From: Suillus spraguei
Lineage: Eukaryota; Basidiomycota; Agaricomycetes; Boletales; Suillaceae
Direction: 5' to 3'
DNA: 64,000 nucleotides
Assembly: GCA_016800925.1 (NCBI GenBank)
Contig: JABCPU010000072.1
Coordinates: forward strand, 62,001-126,000
Positions 47,358 through 59,137 of the stretch are shown here, piece after piece. The notes below the pieces were generated by a model that worked only from the letters and a program-made list of their open reading frames with translations, had not been told where the DNA came from and ran no database searches. A program made the translations under genes and the position numbers. Each line of letters starts with the position of its first letter. The stretch's first letter is position 1.

Positions 47358-50300
47358 CTTGTGATAGCCCTAGCCTTCTTTCATGTGAAGCATCGTCTGC
47401 ATGACTCCCAGTGATTCAGAATCGCATGTACGGGTATTTATTGACTCTTTGGACATGTGACTCATGGCAGGTTTATTACCGAGTTCTGACAACAGGGGGT
47501 CATGAATGTCATGTGCAACTGAAACCTGACTAGGAACTCTGGAGTGCTGGGCAGTGTTGTCAGAGGATATCACCCTCTAGTAAGTCTTTGTCAGAGTTCA
47601 AGTAAAGAACATAACCTGGAATCCATCATGATCATTGTGGTTGCAATCAGGGACAATGCTTCCAGAGCATGGAACAACTTGACAGTTCCAAACATCTAGT
47701 GGTATTGCAGGAACGATGTTCAACAATTGCAGTACTGGATGTTGAATATGGATCTCCTTTGAACTGCCATGAAGACAGCTGGGATGTCACCATTCAGTCT
47801 ATGATATCTACAATATGATATGAGCAACAATGACAAACATTGGCATTAGCCACAGGTTTCATGATCATTTGGCCGACTGATCATGGTTCATTTGCGGCCT
47901 TGAGGTTTACGGTCTCATATGTTGCAACTGTAATGTGCCCTGACATTGAATGCAAAGGAATTTTTTTGTTTACCAATGAGAACAGCCCTGCCAATTGAAC
48001 AGATTCTGAGATGAGAAGGTCAGTTCTGATATGCTCTATGTATACTGCAACCGAGTCTAATGATGATGAGGACACTGATGATAAAGAAAGGAAAAGGAGA
48101 ACTATGGCTGCTCATACTGAGCTCACATTTGGTTTATTTCTGCTTGCAACTAAACACTAACCTGCGAGAATAGATGAGTAAATAGTGCAATGAATACTGG
48201 AAAGAATCTCACCTGCTCCTCTGCTCTCCTTTCTGCTTCATCTTTTTGCCTCTCCAATTCCTCTGCTCTCCTGACTGCTTGACATTGAGCCCGTTCCTAA
48301 GCTCGTCGCTCAGTCTATCCTCAACTATAAAGACAAATGGGTGAACAGCACAACTGATTCTAGGATGAAACTACTTTATGTTGGCAATGCTGTTGGGGGT
48401 GGTGAAGAAGACTCCCACACAAGATTCCATTTTCACCACCTCCAACACCTCTGCACACGCGATGCATGATTACTGCATGTATCTTGATGCAAATGAGCCA
48501 TTGTTGTTGTTGTTGCCTGCAGAATCTGGGATACAGTCTGAAACCAATATTGTGAGAGCGTGTTGTTGCATAGGATGATGAAATTGTAGGAGCAAGAACC
48601 CATGTCTCTTACCCTTAGTGCATTTGCAGTAAATGAGTTGTTCAGGCTGGCACCGAAGAAAGTTTGTTGCTCGAGACAAGCACCTGCCAATTTTCTATGC
48701 TGTATTTACTGCTGGACTGGGTGAACACACTGGGGGTGTCAAAAGGGGAACTCATGAGAGGATGAAAAATTACTGCAAGGAAACCATGAATGCTCAAATG
48801 ATTCACTCCATACTTGAAGCCTTTGAAGAACATCGCAGGTTGATCGGAACACAAGGCTCAAAATCTACTGGTTGTATTATTATAGAAGGAATGTGGTCAC
48901 CCTGTTTCATAACAAAACCGGGCCAGCGCCTGGACCCTAGTCCCAGTATGATGTATGTCTCCACTGGCACAAAATCTGATCTCACCGCTCGATACGGGCA
49001 CTGGTTGCAGTGGTGGTCAACAACTTTCATTTCTATTCATATTTTATAGGCTCATAGAGGATCATTTGACTCACTCTCTTTACTGCACTTGTACCCGGTG
49101 GAATCGATCAAGCTAGTACTTATTTGAGAGAATTATCTATGTCTCTGGAACATCAGTTCTGTTACAAGAACACCTTCTTGCGCCCCTACTATTATTTTTC
49201 CTTCTATGCATCGCCATCTACTCTTGTCCCAACGAGGCCTCCATCCTCATCCTCTGCTACCTCATCTGGCTTGCCATCATCACTCCCTACCTCGCCTATG
49301 CTCACCTCCTCCACCGTCGCTAACCGCACATTCTTCCAGTACTCCTCGCTGTCTTCTTAGATAGATGATCTATAGATAAAGACCTATAAAACCAAATATC
49401 TCCACGGTCAGTGATTCAGACAAATACCAATGACTGATAACGTGGTTGTACGTGGGTGGCTGTTTATGTTCCCCAGGCTACGGTCAGCAAATGAGTCACT
49501 TCTGTGAGATCAGCAAACTCTTGGACAATGACAAAGATTCTCGAAACAACTAAACTTCAAAGAAAAACACAGAAGTCAAACAAACTAAGAAACAAAAGTA
49601 ACTGGCCGAATGATTCTCTCCAATGGAATGCAGGTGTTTTGCAACAATTGTGCTACTGCAATTTGTGGGAAGTTACAACAATCACCTTCTCAGACAAGCA
49701 GGTAGAATCCCCGGTCAAGACTAGTCACTACTTCAGAGATCTTCTAGCTTACTATTGATCCTGCTGCCAAGGAACTCACTATGAGTATTAAGCAGTTAGC
49801 AGGAACGGACGTCCTTGGATTTCAATACCAAGTCCCCTTTCAATAACTAGAGTCTATCAGTCAGTGAAGACCTCAACTCAGTATCGCTACTCAGATGTGT
49901 AAGATAGAGTGTTGCTTCAACTTCTGAAGTCTCTCCTACTAAGCTACTCTGGCCTTAGATGGACTAAAGAGACAACACAAATATCAAAAACACAAGGACA
50001 CTCAGCACCAACAAACTTTGAAAGAGAGAGAGAGACCAGTAATCAAAGAAAAAGAAGAAAAGAGAAAGATTCAAAAGAAACAGAAGCAAGGAAACAGACA
50101 ACAGAGAAAGAAAAACAGAGAGAAAGATGATGAAAGAAACTAGAATGAATTTGTCAAAGAAAAAAAAAATTGTTGTCTTGCTGGTTGTCAGACACAGTGA
50201 GCTCAGGGTCTTGCTAGTTGTTGAGCACAGTGAGCTCAAGGTAGTGCTATCTCACAGTGTAGACTTCCAATCTTACTGTTGTTGACAATGTTCTTGACAG

Positions 50301-50786
50301 TGTGCTGATAGTGCTGGTCACACTTCACTCTCAGTTATATTTTTTTGAGGGGGAGAAAATCTCTTTTTTTATTGACAAAAAGGTGGGTCTTATATAGACA
50401 AAATGAATGGCTATGCTACTGTTTTCCCACATTTTTGTAGGGGTGCTGACCTACCCTATTTATTGAATATTGTCATAGTTGATTTGTAATATGCTCAAGG
50501 GTGTGAGAAGAAGTCATGTGGGATATCAATGGCTATGCATAAATTTGAGATCAGGTGACTATTAGTGGCTATCCTAGGAGGAATATCAATTATGTAATAT
50601 TTGAAGCATAAATCTGCACTTTTTTGTAGATGCATAGAAATGACGCGAGTGAATCATAATGTGTTTCATGAGTTTCTCTGCAGGGTAACTCCATGTGCTG
50701 GGGTCACCTGACATCTGTGGGAATCTTATGAAGTAGTTTCTGTAGCCAAACATGCATAAACACACCCATGAAAAATGAATTAGAAA
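47358..50786. other. 3.4-kb AT-rich region without recognised gene
   Basis: Open stretches up to about 140 codons (for example 48633-49049) lack family motifs. A Lys/Arg/Glu-rich stretch at 49990-50130 is low complexity. It is probably degenerate transposon sequence; I cannot name the family. Confidence 0.4.
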
Positions 50787-52404
50787 TACAGTGGCTCAAA
50801 AACTGTCCGCATGTTTTGACATTTTTCACTATCTATGATATTGTGTAAGAATGAACAAATTCCTCAAGGACATACTTATACCACATTGTAGTATGGCTTC
50901 AGGGCTTTTATTTGAGCCCTACACCGTGGGAATCGGCGGAGATATGGTGGAGATATAAGGCTTATAAAATGATGACTCATGTGGACAGTTTTTTGAGTGT
51001 ATATTAAAACTATATAAATCATTATTTATGACACCATAAAAATCATGCCACTATTATATAAATTATAAAGTGGTGTCATTATGTTATTTTATGACTATAT
51101 CTAACTATATAAACCAGAATATCTCATGTATCATAGTCATAATCACCATGAAAGCCATCTCCTCTGCTCAAAGAGATAATATCCTCTCTCTGTCTTATGC
51201 TGGCCTCTCTGCTCGCCAAATTTCCTCTAGAACTGGAGTATGCAAGTCCACTGTGGCCAAGTTCATCAAAGAAAGCCACCCAGACAAGGAAAACTCTTGT
51301 GGAGGACGTCCATCCAAGCTTACCTCTACTGACAAAAGGGCTATTATCTAACATATCACTACAGGAAAGGCTGATAATGCTGTCCAAGCCACCCATTATA
51401 TCAATTCCACCATCACTACCCCTGTCTCTTCACAAACTGTGAGGAATGTTCTCAAGGCAGCTCATCTCAAGGCAGTAACAAAGAAGAAAAAGCCTCTTCT
51501 CTCCATCAAACATAGGCAGAGAAGACTAGCCTTTGCCTTAGCTCATCAACACTGGACTGTAGAGGACTGGAAGCGTGTTATATGGTCAGATGAGACCAAA
51601 ATCAATAGGATTGGGTCAGATGGGAAGTGTATGTATGGAAAAAGAAGGGAGATGGCCTAACAGACAGAGAGTTAATGGGACTGTCAAGTTTGGAGGAGGT
51701 TCTTTAATGGTATGGGGCTGTATGGGATGGAATGGTGTGGGAATGCTTGCTGAGGTTGAGGGAAAGATGAATGCTGAGCAGTATGTGGACATTTTAAATG
51801 ACCACTTGCTGCCTAGCTTGGCAGAATCAGGGATTGATGAAGAAGATATCATTTTCCAACAGGATAATGATCCCAAGCACACATCCAGAAGAGCTAGGGA
51901 ATGGTTTGAAGAACATAACATCAATGTTCTTGACTGGACAGCACAGTCTCCTGATGTCAATGTCATTGAACATCTCTGGGGAACACTCAAGAAAAAGCTT
52001 CAAGCCTATGAAAACCCCCCTAAAGGAGTATGGGAGCTTTGGGAGAGAGTAGCAGTGGAATGGGGGAAGATCACAGCTGAGGATTGCCAGAAATTAATTG
52101 AGAGTATGCCTAGAAGGATAGAGGCAGTAATTAAAGCCAAGGGAGGTCATACAAAATACTAGAATACCTGGTTATTACTGTAAAATACTTGAGTCAAAAA
52201 ACTGTCCGCATGAGTCACCATTTTGTGAGCCTTGTATCTCCACCATATCTCCACCGATTCCCACGGTGTAGGGCTCAAATGAAAGCCCTGAAGCCATACT
52301 ACAATGTGGTATAAGCATGTTTTTGAGGCATTTGTTTGTTCTCACACAATATTATAGATAGTGAAAAATGCCAAAACATGCGGACAGTTTTTTGAGCCAC
52401 TGTA
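50787..52404 (+). mobile_element. Tc1/mariner-type DNA transposon with about 210-bp terminal inverted repeats
   Basis: The element spans 50789-52402 (1614 bp) with TA target duplications at 50787-50788 and 52403-52404. The ends are CAGTGGCTCAAAAAACTGTC-like; the right end is the reverse complement. Terminal inverted repeats run to about 50998 and from about 52190. Each repeat itself begins and ends with an inverted copy of CTCAAAAAACTGTCC(G/A)CATG. It encodes the transposase at 51148-52162. Confidence 0.92.
51148..52162 (+). pseudogene. Tc1-type transposase (DD34E), one stop and two single-base breaks
   Basis: Starts MKAISSAQRDNILSLSYAG at 51148. A helix-turn-helix (LSARQISSRTGVCKSTVAKF) and GRPSKLTSTDKRAI linker lead to the catalytic core: first Asp in IWSDETKI, GGGSLMVWGCMGWNGVGMLA, second Asp in IFQQDNDPKHTS, and Glu in SPDVNVIEHLWG. 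Thirty-four residues separate the last two acids, the DD34E spacing of Tc1. An in-frame TAA stands at 51349-51351, where relatives would have Gln. Single bases seem missing near 51626 and 51670 (both by G runs), so the region between is in another frame. The stop may be a real C-to-T change; the two breaks match the error pattern of the whole window. Confidence 0.9.
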
Positions 52405-55315
52405 ATAAGCAAACTTTTTACGAGCAAAAGAAACTTTCGATTCTGCATCATGGATTAATTTCTGAATAGAGGAACACTAAGCTGTTATAGTCCTGGTACT
52501 ATTTTTCAGCTGCAGTAGTGCTTAGTCAGCCATGCACCAGACCAGTTTGGTGCGTGTCATCGCGCTTGTGTGCACTCTTTGCACTCCTCGTGCCTCTCAC
52601 ACCTCAAATGCCTCTGTCGCGTTCAATGCCTTCTTCTGTGCTTCAACACACACTACCCCCTGGTTCACACAAACAACTCTCTGGCTCAAGGACTACATCT
52701 GGTGTCGTATTTCCTTTTATCTTTTCCTTTGCATTTACCTATGACTTGTGTGTCGCCTCATTGGCTCGTACCTTTTATACCTTCAGCTCCACACCTATGA
52801 CTCCCTTTTGCACATGCGTGCATTCATTGGTTCATATGCCTCTGACTCATCTATGAGCATGTGTCTTCCTATTGGCTATCTGACTTCATACTTAATCTAG
52901 CGATACTTACATATTTGCGCTCCGCTTCAATCTTACATATAAATACGCACAGATATCCTTTGTACTTCTTTAACTTGAATCTACTTGATCCTCGACCCTG
53001 AACTTCCTTTCAATAAGCTCCGATAAGCTTATTGTCTATACTTTGACTTCTTAGAAGCTCATCACTTCTAAGTCTATCCGTCATCGTAGAACCCATCACT
53101 GAGACGCGGTTGTGAGACAGCACATTGTGCCTACCTCCAACCTGAAGCAACTAGTGCACTCTGCACTGGGTGACTGATATGCACAGGCCATATGTAGCTC
53201 TTTATAGAGTGCCCATTGCAGACACCACTCAAGTTCCTTAGCGCCTGGCTATGTTGCTAACAGGTTCTCTCCAGCACTGACATGGAATAGATACAGTGTC
53301 TGGACTCAGGAGCATCGACGGGATTGGACATTTGATTGTACTAAACAATTTTGTGAGTTGGCAAGTTCCCACCCATCAAACTCAGCCTCACAACACGCAG
53401 TACCCAGTCAATCCTGTCACCACTCCAAGAGATTCAAATTCATGATCAATTCAGCCAAGTCACCATACAAGAGAAATGCAAAGTGAACAGGGGTGACAAT
53501 GAACAAAAAAGTACTTACATAAGAAGCTCGGTGAGCAAGATCATAGTTTGCAAAAATACTGGAAGCAAAGGTATTGAAAGAATATGCGGCATTGTGAAAT
53601 GTAGAACAAAGCTCTGTGAGGTTCATGCAAATCAAATTATTTTCCCTAAGTGCAACTGCATCATAAATAGGAATCACTTCAGGAATCATACCGCATACCA
53701 AAGTCAGCTTGGGAAGTCTAGAGGAGGTGGAAATGATGCCAATGTCATCTATCTTGTCATTGATATATGGTATCTGGGTGGATCCATAGGGCATAATATG
53801 TGAATTGTGTAGCATGTGTAGATGCAAGATCATGAGTACTCTGTATTATGTTTTATTGTATCGTGTGGGCCTGGGGTACGCTCATCTCATCAGTAACAGA
53901 CAGAGATGTCAAATAGAACCCATACCCTATGTATCTTGGCAAAGCGAAAGTATTTTGTCATTTCAATAAATAAGAAAGAATTGCTATAAAATTGTGTTCA
54001 AGTTGTGGCACAATTCAGATTTGTTCTTCCTAATGCCTGTGGACATCTGCGCCACCATCTATGATCCAGCTTGCACAGGGTGTCTAATTCACTGTCGCAC
54101 AACCATCTTCCTGTTGGTTGTCCTCTCAATTTTGCATGCTTGTTCTGTGGTTGGAATTCTGGGTATCAATAGTACCAAATGTTGTGATACTGTGCATCCG
54201 ATTATTGATGAGCTACACGATGAATCATGAACTATGCAATGACAAAAGACAGGCTAAAAAAAGTGATACTTACACCTCTGATTGGCCACGAGTAATCTTC
54301 AAAATCCCGCAAACTTGTATTGCTCCTTCCTTCCAGAGTCGCGCAAGCGAGGATCAAGAAGTCTGTCGGCCATAGTAAGGTGTAATTCGACAGTGGATAC
54401 AGGAGAGGAGGTTGACTGTACTGTAAGCCATGGCTACGAGGGCAGCTGCAAGTCATCCTCATGTTTGCCACATCAATATGAACATACAGCGAGGCAGGTT
54501 GCAGATCAGGGTTAGACCAGACGAATCGCAGGGATGTTGACATAGGTGGGTTCGGGAGTGGCAGGGGAGATGAAAGCCAAGAAGGCCTGCGAGGTGATAT
54601 TTGAGCTATAAGCATCCATCTTTTCGGCAGCTCCCTCACTCTCTACGTCTCTAGGCAATCCCCTTGAAGAATCTGCCTTTGGGCTCAGCATGTTGCCTCG
54701 TCTGAGATGACCAAGGACAGCTTGTGTTGATATATAGTAGCATGGTCGTCAGCATGAGGTTGCTCGGCACGGGTGCCCACGGGTTACTAGTTAGATAGTG
54801 GAGGTAGCAGTATGTGGTGGAGCTTTCAACTTTGTGCATACCAGGAACCTTGCTATCCATTGACATCAAGTACTGTAGTGATGTAGCCAATGTTGTTAAC
54901 AAGTACTCCGAACTTCGAAGTCTGCATTTCCAAACACTGGCAACATCAGGAAATTCACACATTCCTTGACGTGCCCTTATGCAGACTTATTTACACTTAA
55001 CTGCCTTGGTGAAATTGAATCTACTTGTCCAAAATTTCAATGTGAGTGAATTCAGAAAAAAAATGTTGAGATATATTAATATACATGTTTTATTATATTT
55101 TGCACTCAAAAAATATAAGATATGCCAGGTGAATGATGTGAGAGAGAGCAAACAAGTTTTGAGATAAGTGAGTTAAGCTGATTAAGCACGTCAAGGAATG
55201 TGTGAATTTCCTGATGAAACAGCAGCTCCCGGGTCACACAAAATGTGATAGGCCAAATTTTCAGGCTAGGCTAACCACCCGAGTTCAATATGTTTAGCAA
55301 ACACCAAGAGATTGT
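52405..55315. other. 2.9-kb region without supported gene
   Basis: 52500-53110 has LTR-like composition (pyrimidine-rich, TATAAATA-like tacatataaatacgc at about 52936) but no matching partner or clear TG..CA ends were found. Minus-strand open stretches at 53417-53833 and 54232-54639 contain hydrophobic runs but no recognised family and no confirmed introns. Confidence 0.4.
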
Positions 55316-55560
55316 GAACGGAATAAAAGGTGTGAGAGGTCTTTCGGAAGGTTTCCTGTGGCGTAGTACTACTTAAGCTTACTACACTGCCACAGGCGTG
55401 GGTCCTTAATGTGGAAGACCACCTCTCTGACGTGTAAAAACACATCGAGGCATCCATTCTTTCATTGGCTCATGTCACTCTTACTTACGATTGATACTAG
55501 TACAAGTGTCGCAGGTGCTTAGTATTAGAAAATGAACGTTTGATCCAAACTTTGCGGAAC
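55316..55560 (+). pseudogene. duplicated UTP25 3' end and flank
   Basis: The run at 55322-55358 reads KGVRGLSEGFLW, a diverged copy of the last codons of UTP25 ([11 protein letters not shown] at 41415-41449). Downstream, gcgtgggtcct and agtacaagtgtcgcaggt match 41485-41560. It marks the left edge of the segment copied from the UTP25-copy A junction. Confidence 0.75.
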
Positions 55561-55640
55561 ATTCACTTACAAACAAAGCTTCGATCAAATTTTAAAACCT
55601 AATGAAGAGCACATCATCTCGCCGTACACTTGCCCCATAA

Positions 55641-57256
55641 TCAGCAATGAGTTTCGTCACCTTGAGACACATGAACCGCTGCAGGACTAGAAATACGGTT
55701 TTGCTCCTGATTGATTGAGCATTCGTTTTCTTGGAAGGCTTCAATGTCTTGGTTCTTGAAGTTCTCCGGCGAGTCTCCGTGTGATTGCGTAGCTCTAGTT
55801 CTGAAAGCAATTGTATTCTGAAACGGGATTATAATCTATGCGCAGTTATTTAGATGGTACTCATAAAACAACCACCACGACGCTGGGCATTACCTCTTGA
55901 GGCCCTCTGAGTCTCTTGAAGTAGTAACCGCCGATTCAACCTATATGTCACGTCGGTAAGTTGATCATATTTATCATCTGCCAAGTCCATTTGGCGACTG
56001 ACGAGGCTAGTAAGAAGTTTCCTACGACTGCAAATTGTGGAAGGTCAATATTTTTTTAATTAGGAGCATTTTAGTTACAATTGGGCCACATCAACCATAT
56101 TCCGAACCACACAACTGCGTCATTTTAGTCGTGGCCAGATAAATTACCAAGGTGCTCACAGTTTTGTGTCTGGACTGCAAACTTGAAGCTAGTTAGAGAT
56201 GATTTCATCTGAGGGAATATATGGGTGGCAAAATCCTTACCAACATTATCATAGTCATGGACATCAAACTGATAGATTATTAAAGGAAACACCTAATGAA
56301 AAAGGTAAATACCTGGTGACCACAGCAGTCTCTACGTTGAGGTGACGTTAGAAGGTATTCACCCAATTAAGGCACTTCCTATCTTACCAAGTGTCCAATG
56401 AATCAACCAGTCAACTGTCGTCACCATGCTATAACAGATATGGTAAGAAGTGGTAGGCAACATCGGGTACATAGTCATACTTGAAATCAGAGACCCGTGT
56501 CTTTTTCAAACTCCAGGCGACACCGACGGTGGTGATCAAGTCGCAGACTGCACGTGCAATCCAAGATAGCGCAATCAGCACAATCTGGCTGTGTATAAAA
56601 GTCGTGAGGTCCGTCATAGGAAACGCCTTCGCTGAGAGAACGAGCATAGAAGTTTGTGCGACTGCAGAAATCATTTCGCAAAGAATGGGCAAGAAGACAC
56701 TTCTAGATAACCTCCAAAGTCGAAAGGCATAAAATGACTGACACCACCCGTAAGCACCAAATAATCAATATACATTCGAAATCACTTACCTGCACGATGA
56801 ATACCGTCAAGCTACTCAATATAATGGCCAGGTCTGCCGCTAGAGGAAGGACATCGAGTCGAGATGGGTCACCATAAGTACTGACAGTCATTGTCCATAA
56901 TGTCAATATCACGCAGACGAAGTGGCCCAACTGAATCAACTGTAGAACGGGTATGAATACCATTCGACCCAAGTCAGACATAGAACATACATGATTGCAG
57001 ATACCTAACCGTATCATAATGATGCGATCAATAAGATACATTGTGCAGCAGACTGTAACCAACTCACAGTTGTTTTCAGGGCGAAGCTATCGCCTGTGAA
57101 TCTTGTAAAATACAAGTATGATTGGCAAGCAAGGCAGCCGAATAATGCAGCACTCAAGAGCCCACCAACTTGGGTTGGCCCGATGATGGCCAGCTGTGCA
57201 TCGAAATTGTTTGCTGAGCCTTCTGAGCGATTCATCTGAGTCGTGCCCGTGCCCAT
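55641..57256 (-). CDS. DUF6534-like multi-pass membrane protein, copy B
   Basis: Starts MGTGTTQMNRSEGSANNFDA at 57256. Exons then give QLAIIGPTQVGGLLSAALFG, CLACQSYLYFTRF, LIQLGHFVCVILTLWTMTVS, TYGDPSRLDVLPLAADLAII, LSSLTVFIVQVSDFECILII, MTDLTTFIHSQIVLIALSWI, ARAVCDLITTVGVAWSLKK and, near the end, VVGNSLL-type text. The hydrophilic tail ends SSPAAVHVSQGDETHC with the stop at 55641. It is very similar to copies C and D and less so to A. About six or more introns; some exons look damaged (a stop in the segment near 56130, just before the VVWFGIWLMWPN-like part), so this copy may be decaying. Confidence 0.6.
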
Positions 57257-57960
57257 ACTAGGTTATGTAAGGCGATGGGAAATAGTCTGATCGCTGTGCC
57301 AATGTGTTTGACTTAGTACCAAAGTATTCGCTACCAGTTGGTGGTGCGGAGGAGTCTGAGGAAGTGTACGATAAGGTCAAGTACAGATCCAACTCGATCT
57401 CCGATATCTATACACATAGCATGCGCAATGGAGCTTGGATCGCCGTTGGATTCGGAAGTAAGTAACTTAAAGAACTTACATTGTCGCTTTTGTTTACTTC
57501 TGGAGACAAAAGGGCTCCGCGTTTGGGCATCTCCACTTAGTGACGCTCATACTGTGAAAGTCAGGCTTATGGAAAGTCTATCGTAGATATGACCCTAGAC
57601 TTTCCATTTCCCGGACGTCCTCCTCATATTGGTCACCAAGCAAGTCTGTCACCTCTCACGGCACACGACTATTGGTTAGAATATTATATTGCTAGAGAGC
57701 AGGTAAAATTGAACCTACAATATACCATAATCTTACACAAGCGCTCCGCTCTCCTGCGGGCAGTCAATCTCTATTTATTGCAGCAGTGATGAATTGTAAA
57801 CTCGTTCACCGTCTCTTTGTCGTTGACCACAATGCTTGAATATCCCCTATTTCACACTCCAACAGTGTTATGTACAGCTGACCATGCGCAAATACTTCGG
57901 TGCGAAGGTCGAGCATGGCGCGTCACAGTGTCAGTCCCTGCGAGCCATTGAACGTTGTGG
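57257..57960. other. duplicated upstream flank of the DUF6534-like unit
   Basis: 57320-57440 (taccagttggtggtgcggag, gatctccgatatctatacac) matches 60800-60900 upstream of copy C. Apart from this shared flank, no gene is seen. Confidence 0.6.
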
Positions 57961-57984
57961 TATATGCAGGTCGTATCAGTGAAA

Positions 57985-58515
57985 AATATCTATGGGTTAC
58001 TGTCCACGGTGGAGTGAGTCGAGTACGACATCTTTAGATTCGTCGAAGAAGATATTTTGTGGAGATAGGAAGGCGTGTTGGATACATTCCTCTGGGTCTT
58101 GGAGGATGTGGTGTGGGAATAAGAAGTCTACGAGCATTGTGCATGGTGAGCGTCTCCTGCTTCGTTAACAACAGGCCCTACTTGTCGAAAGTATCCCAAC
58201 CCTATCACGGGAATCCCTCCGAAAGGTTTGTTGTAGACGGTCATGGTGGGTCGACAAAGGTGGTCCACACATTCCCAAGCTGCTTTGTCCACCATAGGTA
58301 GTTCATCCCGGAAGATTACAGCGGCATTCCGAATGAGATCTGCTCGTGGTGAGAACGGGTGGATGTTGGAATTGATGTCTGTCTATTTTCCAGAAGCGTT
58401 TCTTATCCAGTGAGTACGGAGAGGTATTTTGAATCCCCACAATACCCTGCAAGGAACACCTGGACACCATTGCAATGAATGACAGGAATATTCGAACTCC
58501 GCCGGTATTGATCAC
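57985..58515 (-). pseudogene. Pif1/Helitron-type helicase relic
   Basis: On the minus strand: a DELPMVDKAAWECVDHLCRP segment (Walker B-like DE), KPFGGIPVIGLGYFRQVGPV (helicase motif usually GDFRQ; here Asp is Tyr), then, after a large internal deletion, FLFPHHILQDPEECIQHAF, LSPQNIFFDES and VVLDSLHRG. These are consecutive segments of the Pif1-like helicases carried by fungal Helitrons. Several frames and stops are involved and no Rep or HUH part is seen nearby, so this is a dead fragment. Confidence 0.65.
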
Positions 58516-59137
58516 GATCTCAGTTACAAAATGTGGAATAAAGTAACAAAGTAATTGAAAGCAGAGCGTAAAAGGGGCTCAAGTGGGGCGTGCATGGTTG
58601 CAAATTGTTCTGTCCTTAGATAGATAGATATGACGACTTGGAGCGGCCCCATGCGTTTCTCATGCGGGTCATCATTAGCTTCACTCCATGACTAGTACTA
58701 GTAAGTCCCCAGGTCTGCGCTCACGAAATACAACTCCAAATTACTTTATTCGTTGTTGCGAGTACACCTTTACTGCGTCATCCTGCCGTTTGCGAGAACT
58801 CCAAAACATGTCGACGACATTTGTACATAGCAAAAATATAAATTTGTTCTTGATTGGTTTACCCTCGCGCGTGTCGTTTGTGCCTTCCAGCTTTTAAGTC
58901 TTTCCACTAGCCTCTATTATGCCCGTTTTAACCAGTGGAATCCTTCCTTTGACCAAGTTCAACTTGAACCGGGTACTTCGTGCCCATCTTCAATGAATGT
59001 TTGAGCCTATGCAGTATAGTTAAACTCTACTGAGGAACTTGACGGAACATTCACTTACAAATAAGCTTCGATCAATTTTTACACTTAATGTCACCTAGTG
59101 AGGAGCATATTATCTCGCCGTACACTTGCCCCATAAT
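58516..59137. other. duplicated downstream flank of the DUF6534-like unit
   Basis: 58629-58830 (atgacgacttggagcgg, tactttattcgttgttgcga) is repeated at 62946-63130; 59040-59137 also matches 55553-55640. It holds the 3' flank of copy C and no separate gene. Confidence 0.65.

Noticed and set aside
48633..49049. 138-codon open stretch in accessory DNA
   Set aside because: No recognisable domain; surrounding sequence is degenerate and AT-rich. Could be an unknown transposon protein but unsupported.
52470..53110. Possible LTR and retrotransposon start
   Set aside because: LTR-like composition and a TATA motif, but no second copy, no clear ends, no primer-binding site and no gag/pol reading frame.
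53417..54640. Possible membrane protein gene on the minus strand
   Set aside because: Hydrophobic stretches exist but no family is recognised and no introns connect the pieces with consistent phase.
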